From: Flavobacterium daemonense
GTDB lineage: Bacteria; Bacteroidota; Bacteroidia; Flavobacteriales; Flavobacteriaceae
Reading direction: 5' to 3'
DNA length: 64,000 nt
Assembly (NCBI RefSeq): GCF_007341385.1
Contig: NZ_VJYD01000001.1
Span: forward strand, 186,001-250,000
In this document: positions 43,175 through 51,273 of the stretch, piece after piece
Layout of the letters: every line of letters starts with the position of its first letter
Position numbering within the stretch: position 1 is the first letter of the stretch
Position numbers and translations under genes: made by a program
Notes under the pieces: model-generated
The model's input: the letters and a program-made list of their open reading frames with translations, nothing else
The model's database searches: none
What the model was told of the DNA's origin: nothing

Positions 43175-43567
43175 ATGAAGTTAGCTTATATTTTATTCTT
43201 ACAAATTTGCCTACTAACTATTTCCAATAGTTATAGTAATGGCATTGTAAATAAAATAAATAATCATACAGCAACTGAATCAGTAATTGAAACGCTAACT
43301 CCGAATAAGACCTTTATTAATAAAGCACTTTCTGATCCCGATGAGTTAAAATTTGTTTTATTAGAGAATACTTTTGAAACGGAAAAATGCAACAGCTCTT
43401 TACCTGTTTCTCCGCTTAATTTAAATTTCAAGGATTTAAAGGACTACAGTTTTGTTTATGTAGAAAATATAAAATTGAACAGTCAAGGACTATGGGAACG
43501 AAACACAGTTCCTTTTAGAAACATGTCACGAAATATCCTATTCCATAGTCTTAAAATCCACATTTAA
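43175..43567 (+). CDS. small secreted protein of unknown function
   Basis: 130 residues with a signal peptide (LAYILFLQICLLTISNSYSN, cleavage about residue 21). The mature part carries one Cys (EKCNSS) and no recognisable motif; LNLNFKDLKDYSFVYVENIKLNSQGLWERNTVPFRNMS looks partly strand-forming. It has its own -7 box and stands alone between the two-component genes and the urease operon. I do not recognise the family. Confidence 0.55.
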   Translation: MKLAYILFLQICLLTISNSYSNGIVNKINNHTATESVIETLTPNKTFINKALSDPDELKFVLLENTFETEKCNSSLPVSPLNLNFKDLKDYSFVYVENIKLNSQGLWERNTVPFRNMSRNILFHSLKIHI

Positions 43568-43766
43568 TTCTTTCTCTTACTAGTTGCTCAATTGAAATTC
43601 AGCACGTTATGTTCATGGTGAAAATCTATATTTTATCATGAGTGAAAAAGCATGCCAGTATTTTAATGTAAAAATGAAAAGACACTTAATCCTATAAGCA
43701 GTCATTGCATTTTGCAATAGATAAGAGTACATATATTCTCCTATAAAAAAATACCACAAAATTTAC

Positions 43767-43786
43767 CCAAATAGAATCCTATTTGG
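43767..43786. promoter_or_regulatory. 20-bp palindrome upstream of the urease operon
   Basis: CCAAATAG-AATC-CTATTTGG, perfectly symmetric 8-4-8, 118 bp before ureA. It does not resemble a NikR site. Candidate operator for urea, nickel or nitrogen control. The 337-bp gap around it (43568-43904) holds no convincing gene. Confidence 0.45.
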
Positions 43787-43851
43787 AATGGGCAATTATT
43801 GCCTTGACTTTCATTCATTTTTATCCCTTAAAATAAATCATTATTGATCAA

Positions 43852-43874
43852 AGAGATCAGTTATGCGGATCTCT
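43852..43874 (+). promoter_or_regulatory. hairpin in the ureA 5-prime leader
   Basis: AGAGATC (43852-43858), 9-nt loop, GATCTCT (43868-43874), 30 bp before the ureA ATG. It could be an mRNA leader structure; no ligand-binding consensus was recognised and no T run follows. Confidence 0.4.
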
Positions 43875-43904
43875 ATATTTTAAACATAACCTAAAAAAAT
43901 TATT

Positions 43905-44207
43905 ATGCATTTAACACCAAGAGAAGTCGAGAAGCTAATGCTGCATATAGCTGGAGAATTGGCTCAAAAAAGAAAAGCCCGTGGCTTAAAATTAAATTAT
44001 CCTGAAACTATTGCTCTTATTAGCAGTGAACTGATGGAACGTGCGCGAGACGGCAAGACTGTAGCCGAATTAATGCAATATGGCGCAACACTGCTTCGTA
44101 AAGAAGATGTGATGGAAGGAGTTGCGGAAATGATTCATGACATACAGATTGAAGCTACATTTCCCGATGGAACTAAATTAGTAACAGTGCACAATCCTGT
44201 GCGATAA
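43905..44207 (+). CDS. ureA: urease gamma subunit
   Basis: 100 residues, the standard length. [57 protein letters not shown] is the canonical UreA start; [31 protein letters not shown] is the canonical end. The subunit packs around the alpha subunit in the (alpha-beta-gamma)3 enzyme, which hydrolyses urea to ammonia and carbamate in the cytoplasm. It is the first gene of a long operon and starts 18 bp before ureB. Confidence 0.97.
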   Translation: MHLTPREVEKLMLHIAGELAQKRKARGLKLNYPETIALISSELMERARDGKTVAELMQYGATLLRKEDVMEGVAEMIHDIQIEATFPDGTKLVTVHNPVR

Positions 44208-44225
44208 CCCTAAAAAAAAACAGCA

Positions 44226-44597
44226 ATGATTCCGGGAGAAATTATATTAAAAAACAGCCCTATTATTTGTAATGATAGCCGTAAAACGTTAACGATAAAA
44301 GTTACAAATACAGGAGACAGACCAATTCAAGTAGGTTCACATTTTCATTTTTTTGAAGTGAACAGAATGATGTCTTTTGACAGAGAAAAAGCATTCGGAA
44401 TGCGATTAAATATTATTGCCAGTACAGCAGTGAGATTTGAGCCAGGAGAAGAGAAAGAAGTTGAATTGACTGAATTTGGGGGAAACCAGCGTCTTTTTGG
44501 ACACAACAATTTAGTAGATGGAGACTTATCTCCGCATAATAAAGCTGTTGCATTAGAACGTTTAGAGGAAGGAAAATTTAAAAATGTGAAATCATGA
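44226..44597 (+). CDS. ureB: urease beta subunit
   Basis: 123 residues. [99 protein letters not shown] is the typical UreB sequence, with a somewhat extended C-terminus ([23 protein letters not shown]). It forms the second small subunit of the urease core. Its stop overlaps the ureC start by 4 bp. Confidence 0.97.
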   Translation: MIPGEIILKNSPIICNDSRKTLTIKVTNTGDRPIQVGSHFHFFEVNRMMSFDREKAFGMRLNIIASTAVRFEPGEEKEVELTEFGGNQRLFGHNNLVDGDLSPHNKAVALERLEEGKFKNVKS

Positions 44598-46315
44598 GTT
44601 TAGAAGTAACTAGAAAAAATTATACAAGTATTTTTGGTCCAACTGTAGGTGATCAAATACGTTTAGGAGATACAAATCTTATTATCGAAATTGAAAAAGA
44701 TTTTTCTTCTTATGGAGATGAAGCAAAATTTGGAGGAGGAAAAACCGTGAGAGACGGAATGTGCCAGTCTTCAACTGCTTTACGTGATGAAGGTGTTCTT
44801 GATTTTGTAATTACTGGTGCTACAGTTATTGACCACTGGGGAATTGTAAAAGGAGATATTGGTATTAAAGATGGAAAAATTGTTGGCGTTGGTAGAGCTG
44901 GAAACCCAGATACTATGGACAATATCACTCCCGGTATGATTATCGGAGCTTCAACAGAAGTTCATGGTGGACATGGATATATTGTTACCGCTGGAGGAAT
45001 TGATACGCACATTCACTTTATCAGTCCTACTCAAATCGAAACTGCTTTGTACAGTGGTATTACAACTATGATTGGTGGTGGAACTGGCCCTGCTGACGGT
45101 ACAAATGCTACAACTGTTACACCAGGAAAACACAACATTAAAAGAATGTTGCAGGCTGCAGAAGCATTTCCTGTAAATGTTGGTTTCTTCGGAAAAGGAA
45201 ATGTGGCTACAGAAGCTCCAATTGAAGAACAAATTGAAGCTGGAGCATTAGGAGTAAAAATCCACGAAGATTGGGGAGCAACTCCTGCCGTGATAGATGC
45301 TTCTCTAAAAGCAGCAGACAAATATGATGTGCAAGTAGCAATTCATACTGACACGCTTAACGAAGCAGGATTTCTTGAAGATACTATGAATGCTATCGCA
45401 GGACGTGTTATTCATACTTTCCACACTGAGGGAGCAGGTGGAGGTCACGCACCAGATATTATCAAGGCAGCAATGTATCCAAATGTATTGCCAGCATCTA
45501 CAAATCCAACTAGACCTTACACAACAAATACGATTGATGAACATTTAGATATGTTAATGGTTTGTCATCACTTAAGCCCAAAAATCCCAGAAGATGTAGC
45601 TTTTGCTGATTCACGTATTCGTCCAGAAACTATTGCGGCAGAAGATGTGCTTCAAGATATGGGAGTATTCAGTATCATGAGTTCCGATTCGCAGGCTATG
45701 GGACGTGTTGGAGAGGTAATTACTCGTACTTGGCAAACGGCAGATAAGATGAAAATTCAAAAAGGGTTTTTAGCTGAAGATGCAGCAAACAAAAACGACA
45801 ACTTTCGTGCAAAAAGATATGTTTCTAAATACACAATCAACCCTGCGATTGCCCACGGAATTTCTAATCACGTTGGATCTATAGAACCAGGAAAGATTGC
45901 AGATTTGGTAATTTGGAAACCGGCATTATTTGGAGTTAAGCCAGAAATTATCGTAAAAGGTGGTTTTATTGCCGCAAGCAAAATGGGGGATGCTAATGCT
46001 TCTATTCCAACACCACAACCTATTATTATGCGTAATATGTTTGGAGCTTATGGTAAAGCATTAACTAAAACGGTGTTCACCTTTGTTTCTCAGGCAGGTA
46101 TCGATAATAATATTGCCGAAGAATATGGTTTGGAAAAGAAATTACTAGCAGTTTCAAATTGCAGAAACATTGGCAAGGCTGATATGATTCATAACAACGC
46201 AACTCCAGAGATCATGGTAAATGCTGAAAACTATACCGTAACAATCAATGGAGAAAAAATCACTTGTGAACCGTTGGATAAACTTCCGTTAGCACAACTA
46301 TACTATTTGTTTTAA
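44594..46315 (+). CDS. ureC: urease alpha subunit, catalytic
   Basis: 573 residues. All nickel-site residues are in place: His139 and His141 (DTHIHF), the carbamylated Lys222 (GVKIHEDWG), His251 (AIHTDTLNE), His277 (HTFHTEG), and Asp365 (MSSDSQAMG). The mobile flap has Cys324 and His325 (MVCHHLSP). This is a complete, apparently active urease. It is followed by a 14-bp hairpin and then the outer-membrane protein gene rather than directly by accessory genes. Confidence 0.98.
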   Translation: MSLEVTRKNYTSIFGPTVGDQIRLGDTNLIIEIEKDFSSYGDEAKFGGGKTVRDGMCQSSTALRDEGVLDFVITGATVIDHWGIVKGDIGIKDGKIVGVGRAGNPDTMDNITPGMIIGASTEVHGGHGYIVTAGGIDTHIHFISPTQIETALYSGITTMIGGGTGPADGTNATTVTPGKHNIKRMLQAAEAFPVNVGFFGKGNVATEAPIEEQIEAGALGVKIHEDWGATPAVIDASLKAADKYDVQVAIHTDTLNEAGFLEDTMNAIAGRVIHTFHTEGAGGGHAPDIIKAAMYPNVLPASTNPTRPYTTNTIDEHLDMLMVCHHLSPKIPEDVAFADSRIRPETIAAEDVLQDMGVFSIMSSDSQAMGRVGEVITRTWQTADKMKIQKGFLAEDAANKNDNFRAKRYVSKYTINPAIAHGISNHVGSIEPGKIADLVIWKPALFGVKPEIIVKGGFIAASKMGDANASIPTPQPIIMRNMFGAYGKALTKTVFTFVSQAGIDNNIAEEYGLEKKLLAVSNCRNIGKADMIHNNATPEIMVNAENYTVTINGEKITCEPLDKLPLAQLYYLF

Positions 46316-46332
46316 TTAATAATTATTTTACT

Positions 46333-46366
46333 TCTTACTGCGACAATTTATGTTGTCGCAGTAAGA
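46333..46366 (+). promoter_or_regulatory. strong hairpin without T tail between ureC and the downstream genes
   Basis: TCTTACTGCGACAA (46333-46346), loop TTTATG, TTGTCGCAGTAAGA (46353-46366): a perfect 14-bp stem not followed by a T run. It may protect the ureABC mRNA end or partly attenuate transcription into the accessory genes. Confidence 0.65.
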
Positions 46367-46392
46367 TTAGAAACAAAAATCAAAAGAATTTT

Positions 46393-46980
46393 ATGAAAAA
46401 TTGGAAAATAAATTTGGGTTTAATTCTTCTTCTAATATGTGCCAGTTTTACAACGGTTCATGCGCAGAAAGGATCTTTAATGCTTTATGGTTCTTTAACT
46501 TATAAAGACAATAATAATACGGGTAGCAGTTTTGGCGCGAACCCTGTTGGAGTAGGGTATTTTTTTAATGATCATGTTGTTGCGGGGATGAATTTTGCTT
46601 TTGATCAAGAGAAAAACGCAGCAGGAAATCTTACTGATTCTAAACATGAAATTGGTCCTTTTTACAGTGATTCTTGGAGTATCGGAGATCACTTTGCCAT
46701 CATCGCTCAGGCTGACGCGCATTATGTATGGGGAAATACGCTTATGAATACTCCAGGATCTTATAGCTACAACGGTTATCTGGGAAGAATCTACCCAATT
46801 GTTGCCGTATTTCTTGGTCATGGCTGGGCGCTAAAAGCTAAATTCTGTGAATTATCTTATGAAAACACAACAGGAAATGACGCAAATAAAACGAGTAACC
46901 GAACATTTGTTGCAGGAATAAATGGCTCAACATTAGGGCTTGGCGTTTCAAAGAATATCTCTTTTAAAAGAATGAAATAA
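46393..46980 (+). CDS. outer-membrane beta-barrel protein inside the urease operon
   Basis: 195 residues, signal peptide ending at TVHAQ (residue 25). Strand pattern: SLMLYGSLTYKDNNNTG, ANPVGVGYFFNDHVVAGMNFAFDQEK, KHEIGPFYSDSWSIGDHFAIIAQADAHYVWG, GYLGRIYPIVAVFLGHGWALKAKFCELSYE, ending in strands before SFKRMK. It is a small barrel of the OmpW/OMP_b-brl type. Its stop and the ureE start share one base (TAATG), so it is translated with the urease accessory genes. A pore for urea or ammonia, or an outer-membrane role in metal supply, is a guess from position. Confidence 0.78.
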   Translation: MKNWKINLGLILLLICASFTTVHAQKGSLMLYGSLTYKDNNNTGSSFGANPVGVGYFFNDHVVAGMNFAFDQEKNAAGNLTDSKHEIGPFYSDSWSIGDHFAIIAQADAHYVWGNTLMNTPGSYSYNGYLGRIYPIVAVFLGHGWALKAKFCELSYENTTGNDANKTSNRTFVAGINGSTLGLGVSKNISFKRMK

Positions 46981-47483
46981 TGATTGTACAAGGGATAATA
47001 GGCAATACAAAAACGCAATCTATTGAAGGACTTGAGGTCGATCTGCTGGAAATTGAGTGGTTTGAAACTACTAAGAGAATTCAGCGCAAGCGAACAAATT
47101 CAGGGATGGAAATTGCGATTAAATTTATTCAAGAAGGACAGCGATTGAATCAAGATGATATTCTGTATCAGGATGATAAAAAAGCTGTTATCGTGAATAT
47201 CAAACCGTGTGAAGCAATCGTAATGACACCGTCTTCTCTATTAGAAATGGGTACGATATGCTACGAAATTGGAAACAAACATCTTCCATTATTTATTCAG
47301 AATGATCAGATTATGATGCCTTTTGAAATACCAATGTTTAGATGGTTAGAAGCGAGTGGTTACAAACCAGAAAAACAAGAGATAAAACTCTTGCATTTGC
47401 TAAAATCGAATGTAGCGCCTCACGGTCATGGAAATTCGTCTCTTTTTACAAAAATCCTAAATATGGCTTCTTCAAATGACTAA
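46980..47483 (+). CDS. ureE: urease accessory protein UreE (nickel metallochaperone)
   Basis: 167 residues. The N-terminal peptide-binding part (VQGIIGNTKTQSIEGLEVDLLEIEWFETTKRIQRKRTNSGMEIAIKF) and the C-terminal metal-binding part (MLEMGTICYEIGNKHLPLFIQ, FEIPMFRWLEASGYKPEKQEIKLLHL) match UreE. It lacks the long His-rich tail of some homologues; only the short APHGHGNSS near residue 150 is present, so its nickel storage capacity should be small. It overlaps ureF by 8 bp. Confidence 0.93.
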   Translation: MIVQGIIGNTKTQSIEGLEVDLLEIEWFETTKRIQRKRTNSGMEIAIKFIQEGQRLNQDDILYQDDKKAVIVNIKPCEAIVMTPSSLLEMGTICYEIGNKHLPLFIQNDQIMMPFEIPMFRWLEASGYKPEKQEIKLLHLLKSNVAPHGHGNSSLFTKILNMASSND

Positions 47484-48174
47484 TATAGAAAATACTTATT
47501 TAGGAAGTCTTCTTCATTTGGCAGATCCTACTTTGCCAATTGGAGGATACACACACTCTAACGGATTGGAGACTTATGTTCAGGATGAGGCAGTAAATTC
47601 TGTGGCTTCGGCAAAGGAGTTTGTATCAAACATGTTAATGTATAACATTAAATACAATGACGCATCTTTCTTGAAATTAGCTTATGAAGCGGCTGCAAAT
47701 AATGATTTGAAAACCATCATAAAACTAGATCAAGAATGTAGCGCTTTAAAAAGTCCGCGTGAAATACGTGAGGCAAGTCAGAAGTTGGGAATTCGACTAA
47801 TTAAGATTTTCCGAAGACAAAAAGCCTTTGACCTTATTGACGGTTATGAACATGCAATAGCAACTAAAGAAGCTACTGCCCACTATTGTATCGCTTTTGG
47901 ATTGTATGCTCAGTTATTGGAAATTCCGCTTGACGAAGCTTTATTCGCATTCTATTACAATACAGCTATCGGAATGATTACCAATTCGGTAAAGCTTGTA
48001 CCTCTAGGACAATTAGATGGACAAGATGTTTTATTCGAATTACAACCGCTGATTAAAAAATTAGCAAAAGAAACACTAACAATTGACAGAGAGCTTGTTG
48101 GTCTTTGCAGCATCGCGTTTGATATTCGCTGTATGCAGCACGAGAGACTTTATTCAAGATTATACATGTCTTAA
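47476..48174 (+). CDS. ureF: urease accessory protein UreF
   Basis: 232 residues, all helical. LLHLADPTLPIGGYTHSNGLETYVQDEAV is the canonical UreF start (the PxGxxxHSxGLE motif), and AFYYNTAIGMITNSVKLVPLGQLDGQDVLFELQPLI is the conserved C-terminal region. UreF links UreD to UreG in the activation complex and gates GTP-dependent nickel delivery. It overlaps ureE and precedes ureG by 13 bp. Confidence 0.95.
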   Translation: MTNIENTYLGSLLHLADPTLPIGGYTHSNGLETYVQDEAVNSVASAKEFVSNMLMYNIKYNDASFLKLAYEAAANNDLKTIIKLDQECSALKSPREIREASQKLGIRLIKIFRRQKAFDLIDGYEHAIATKEATAHYCIAFGLYAQLLEIPLDEALFAFYYNTAIGMITNSVKLVPLGQLDGQDVLFELQPLIKKLAKETLTIDRELVGLCSIAFDIRCMQHERLYSRLYMS

Positions 48175-48187
48175 AAAAAAATAAAAA

Positions 48188-48826
48188 ATGGAAACTAGAA
48201 AATATGTAAAAGTAGGAGTGGCAGGACCTGTTGGATCAGGAAAAACTGCATTGTTGGAACGTTTAAGCCGAAAAATGCTAAACGACTATAATTTAGGAGT
48301 AATTACAAATGACATCTATACTAAAGAAGATGCAGAATTTATGGTAAAAAATAGTCTTTTGCCAAAAGAAAAAATCATTGGAGTAGAAACGGGAGGTTGT
48401 CCGCACACTGCAATTCGTGAAGATGCGAGTATGAATTTAGAAGCGGTAGATGAATTGGTTTCGCGCTTTCCGGATATCGAATTAATTCTAATTGAAAGTG
48501 GTGGAGATAACCTTTCTGCAACTTTTTCACCAGACTTGGCCGATGTGACGATTTTCGTAATTGATGTGGCCGAAGGAGAAAAAATTCCTCGTAAAGGTGG
48601 ACCAGGTATTACAAGATCTGATTTGCTTTTGATTAATAAAATTGACTTGGCGCCGTATGTAGGAGCTAGTTTAGAAGTAATGGAGAACGATGCACGTAGA
48701 ATGAGAAAAGGCGCGCCATTTGTATTCTCAAACCTTAGATCTACAGAAGGAATTGATGAAGTTATTGGCTGGATCAAGAAATATGCATTACTAGAAGATA
48801 TTGAAGAACCAAATTTAGTTCGTTAA
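48188..48826 (+). CDS. ureG: urease accessory GTPase UreG
   Basis: 212 residues. Walker [13 protein letters not shown], the invariant nickel-binding CPH in [17 protein letters not shown], the [17 protein letters not shown] switch, and the NKxD nucleotide motif in [15 protein letters not shown] are all present. It delivers nickel to the apo-urease complex with GTP hydrolysis. Length is standard, and it is followed at 4 bp by ureD. Confidence 0.97.
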   Translation: METRKYVKVGVAGPVGSGKTALLERLSRKMLNDYNLGVITNDIYTKEDAEFMVKNSLLPKEKIIGVETGGCPHTAIREDASMNLEAVDELVSRFPDIELILIESGGDNLSATFSPDLADVTIFVIDVAEGEKIPRKGGPGITRSDLLLINKIDLAPYVGASLEVMENDARRMRKGAPFVFSNLRSTEGIDEVIGWIKKYALLEDIEEPNLVR

Positions 48827-48830
48827 TCAA

Positions 48831-49628
48831 ATGGTAAGTACCCTAAAAATAGAAATAGAAGAAAGGGATGGGGAATCATTTTTAAGAGATGCGTACGTAA
48901 ACCAGCCCTTTAGGATTATGCCTGTTGGGCAGTATAAATCTGATGGAGCTTCTTATTTGATGATCATGAGTTCATCACCTGGAATTTTAAGCGGTGACGT
49001 ATATGATATTCAGGTGAATGTAAAAGAAAATGCTCGTTTGCAATTGCAGTCACAGTCCTATCAGCGATTGTTTAATATGGAGGGTAGTGCATCGCAAATC
49101 ATGAATATCAAAATGGAAAAAGGAACTTCTTTCTCTTATGTTCCTCATCCTGTGGTGCCTCATGAAGATTCTACATTTAAAAGTCATAACAAGATTCAGC
49201 TTGAAGATGATTGTGATTTAACGATAAGTGAAATTATTACTTGTGGACGCAAACATCATGGAGAAACTTTTAAATATAGTCATTTTCAGAACCTTACGGA
49301 GGTTTACCATCATGACAGGCTTATCTTAAAGGACAATGTTTTGTTGAGACCTGATATTATGCCCTTGGCTGCAATGGGTTTGCTGGAAGGTTTTACCCAT
49401 CAAGGAACCTTTGTATATCTCAATACAAAAAATGATGATTTGGAAGATAGTATCGAATATTTTTTTAAAGAATTGGAAGGACTGGAAAATGTATCATTCG
49501 GAATCAGTAAACTAGAAGCAAATGGTTTTGTGATTAGAATTCTTGGAAATGGAGGAGAGCAAATATTTGATTTTTTCAGAAAAGTGCAGGATGTGCTTTG
49601 GGAAGAAAAAGCAGTAATACAAATTTAA
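48831..49628 (+). CDS. ureD: urease accessory protein UreD (UreH)
   Basis: 265 residues. VKENARLQLQSQSYQRLFNMEGSASQI, FSYVPHPVVPHEDSTF, and LTISEIITCGRKHHGETFKY are the conserved blocks of UreD, which binds apo-urease as the scaffold for UreF and UreG. UreD placed last after UreG is a common order. It begins 4 bp after ureG and is followed 7 bp later by the permease gene. Confidence 0.92.
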   Translation: MVSTLKIEIEERDGESFLRDAYVNQPFRIMPVGQYKSDGASYLMIMSSSPGILSGDVYDIQVNVKENARLQLQSQSYQRLFNMEGSASQIMNIKMEKGTSFSYVPHPVVPHEDSTFKSHNKIQLEDDCDLTISEIITCGRKHHGETFKYSHFQNLTEVYHHDRLILKDNVLLRPDIMPLAAMGLLEGFTHQGTFVYLNTKNDDLEDSIEYFFKELEGLENVSFGISKLEANGFVIRILGNGGEQIFDFFRKVQDVLWEEKAVIQI

Positions 49629-49635
49629 GCAGATT

Positions 49636-50334
49636 ATGGATTCAAATTTAATAGCATTATCGATTACAGCGATCAGTATCAGCTTTTTTCACACTGCTTC
49701 GGGGCCTGATCATTATCTGCCATTTATTGTTTTATCTAGATCACGAAAGTGGAGCATCTCTAAAACAATAATGCTTACAATCGTTTGTGGTTTAGGACAT
49801 ATTCTGAGTTCGGTAGTTTTAGGGTTTATTGGAGTTTTCTTAGGTTGGCAAGTCAATAAAATAACATTTTTTCAAGATTTTAGGGGCAATGTTGCAAGCT
49901 GGGCACTGTTGTTATTTGGTGCAATTTACCTTGTTTATGGGCTTTGGGCTGCATACAAGAACAAAGCGCACAAACACTTTGACGTAATGGGCGAAGATGT
50001 ATTTGTGTATTCGCATAAACATGGAGAAGTGGTTATGTCAACAAATCGAGTTAAAGTAACGCCTTTGGTTTTATTTGCCATTTTTGTGATGGGACCAAGC
50101 GAACCTCTAATTCCTTTGTTATTCTATTCTGGGTTGAAGCGTTCTGTTGGCGAAATTTCTACAATCGTTAGTGTTTTTACGCTTAGTACAGTTTTGACGA
50201 TGCTTGGAATGGTGCTTTTAGGAGTATATGGATATTCTTTTTTCAAAACAGAAAAGCTCGAACGTTATACACCGGCAATTAGCGGGGCAGTAGTTTTGGC
50301 ATGTGGTATCGGGATGGTTTTTTTAGGCTGGTAA
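49636..50334 (+). CDS. nickel permease-like membrane protein (UreH/NiCoT/HoxN-related)
   Basis: 232 residues with about six transmembrane segments. SISFFHTASGPDHYLPFIVLSR carries the H-x5-D-H signature in the first helix that marks nickel/cobalt permeases of the HoxN-UreH kind, and GHILSSVVLG the second helix pattern. A cytoplasmic loop (NKAHKHFDVMG and YSHKHGEVV) holds extra histidines that could bind metal. Its position directly behind ureD makes nickel the likely substrate. It is not the rhomboid-like HupE/UreJ type. Confidence 0.82.
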   Translation: MDSNLIALSITAISISFFHTASGPDHYLPFIVLSRSRKWSISKTIMLTIVCGLGHILSSVVLGFIGVFLGWQVNKITFFQDFRGNVASWALLLFGAIYLVYGLWAAYKNKAHKHFDVMGEDVFVYSHKHGEVVMSTNRVKVTPLVLFAIFVMGPSEPLIPLLFYSGLKRSVGEISTIVSVFTLSTVLTMLGMVLLGVYGYSFFKTEKLERYTPAISGAVVLACGIGMVFLGW

Positions 50335-50368
50335 TTCAAATAATTTTTATTTCTAGAAGTATATATAA

Positions 50369-51262
50369 ATGAAAAAAATAAAATCAATAGTAGAAGCAGT
50401 GCTTAAGGGCATTGGACAAATCATGCTTCAAGAAAGCGCTTGGACAGGATTATTATTTTTAATTGCAATATCATATGATTCGCTGCTTATGGGCGTTGGC
50501 ACCTTGTTGAGTGCTATAATTGGTACTGCAACAGCAAGAATTTGCGGTTTCAGTAACGAGAATATAAAAGCAGGTTTGTACGGATTTAATGCAACGTTAG
50601 TAGGAGTGGGGTTGGTTTTCTTCTTTGAAGCTAGTCCGCTAATATGGTTTTTGATCGTTTTAGGATCTGTAATTAGTACATTGCTCATGGAATTTTCCAT
50701 TCGCAAAAAAATACCTTTTTTCACTTTTCCTTTTATTGTAATTACAGTAGTTGCTGTTTTGATGATTCAGCATTTTGGATTAGCTGCAGCAAGAACACCA
50801 ATTGCAAATAGCGAGATGGGCGAATTAGAGGTTTTTGCAGTAGCGGCGCATGCTTACAGCGAAGTAATTTTTCAAGGAACTATTGCCGCGGGTCTATTGT
50901 TTTTCGTAGGAGTTTTTCTGAATAACCCTACAGCGGCATTATACGGATTTGTAGCAGCAGTGATTGCGGGGGCAATTGCAGGTTTTTACGAAGATTCTGT
51001 AAAACTAATAGAAGATGGGATGTTTAGTTTCAACGCTGTTTTATGCGGAATTGCCTGCAGCGGTGTAAAACCCAGAGATGGATTATATGTATTGCTATCC
51101 GTTGTGATAGCAACCTACTTCGATATTTTTATGATGCATCATGGATGGATTACACTTACGTTTCCATTTGTTTTCTCTATGTGGGTAATCGTTTCCCTAA
51201 AAAAAGTAGTGAGCCATTTTGAAAGTAAAAATCAAAAACAAGAGCCATCAATTGTAAAATAA
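50369..51262 (+). CDS. urea transporter (UT family)
   Basis: 297 residues, about ten hydrophobic helices. The duplicated UT pattern is visible: LIAISYDSLLMGVGTLLSAIIGTATARI with KAGLYGFNATLVGVGLVFF in the first half, and LNNPTAALYGFVAAVIAGAIAGF with DGMFSFNAVLCGIACSG in the second. UT proteins are selective channels that pass urea across the inner membrane. It is located between the permease and TonB receptor genes, which makes the locus self-sufficient for urea uptake. Confidence 0.87.
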   Translation: MKKIKSIVEAVLKGIGQIMLQESAWTGLLFLIAISYDSLLMGVGTLLSAIIGTATARICGFSNENIKAGLYGFNATLVGVGLVFFFEASPLIWFLIVLGSVISTLLMEFSIRKKIPFFTFPFIVITVVAVLMIQHFGLAAARTPIANSEMGELEVFAVAAHAYSEVIFQGTIAAGLLFFVGVFLNNPTAALYGFVAAVIAGAIAGFYEDSVKLIEDGMFSFNAVLCGIACSGVKPRDGLYVLLSVVIATYFDIFMMHHGWITLTFPFVFSMWVIVSLKKVVSHFESKNQKQEPSIVK

Positions 51263-51273
51263 AATAAAGCGTA

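Noticed and set aside
44951..45544. Cys/Ser-rich minus-strand ORFs inside ureC
   Set aside because: They are shadows of the highly conserved urease alpha subunit.
49636..50334. HupE/UreJ protein
   Set aside because: The H-x5-D-H signature of nickel permeases in the first helix is present and the length is larger than usual for HupE/UreJ.
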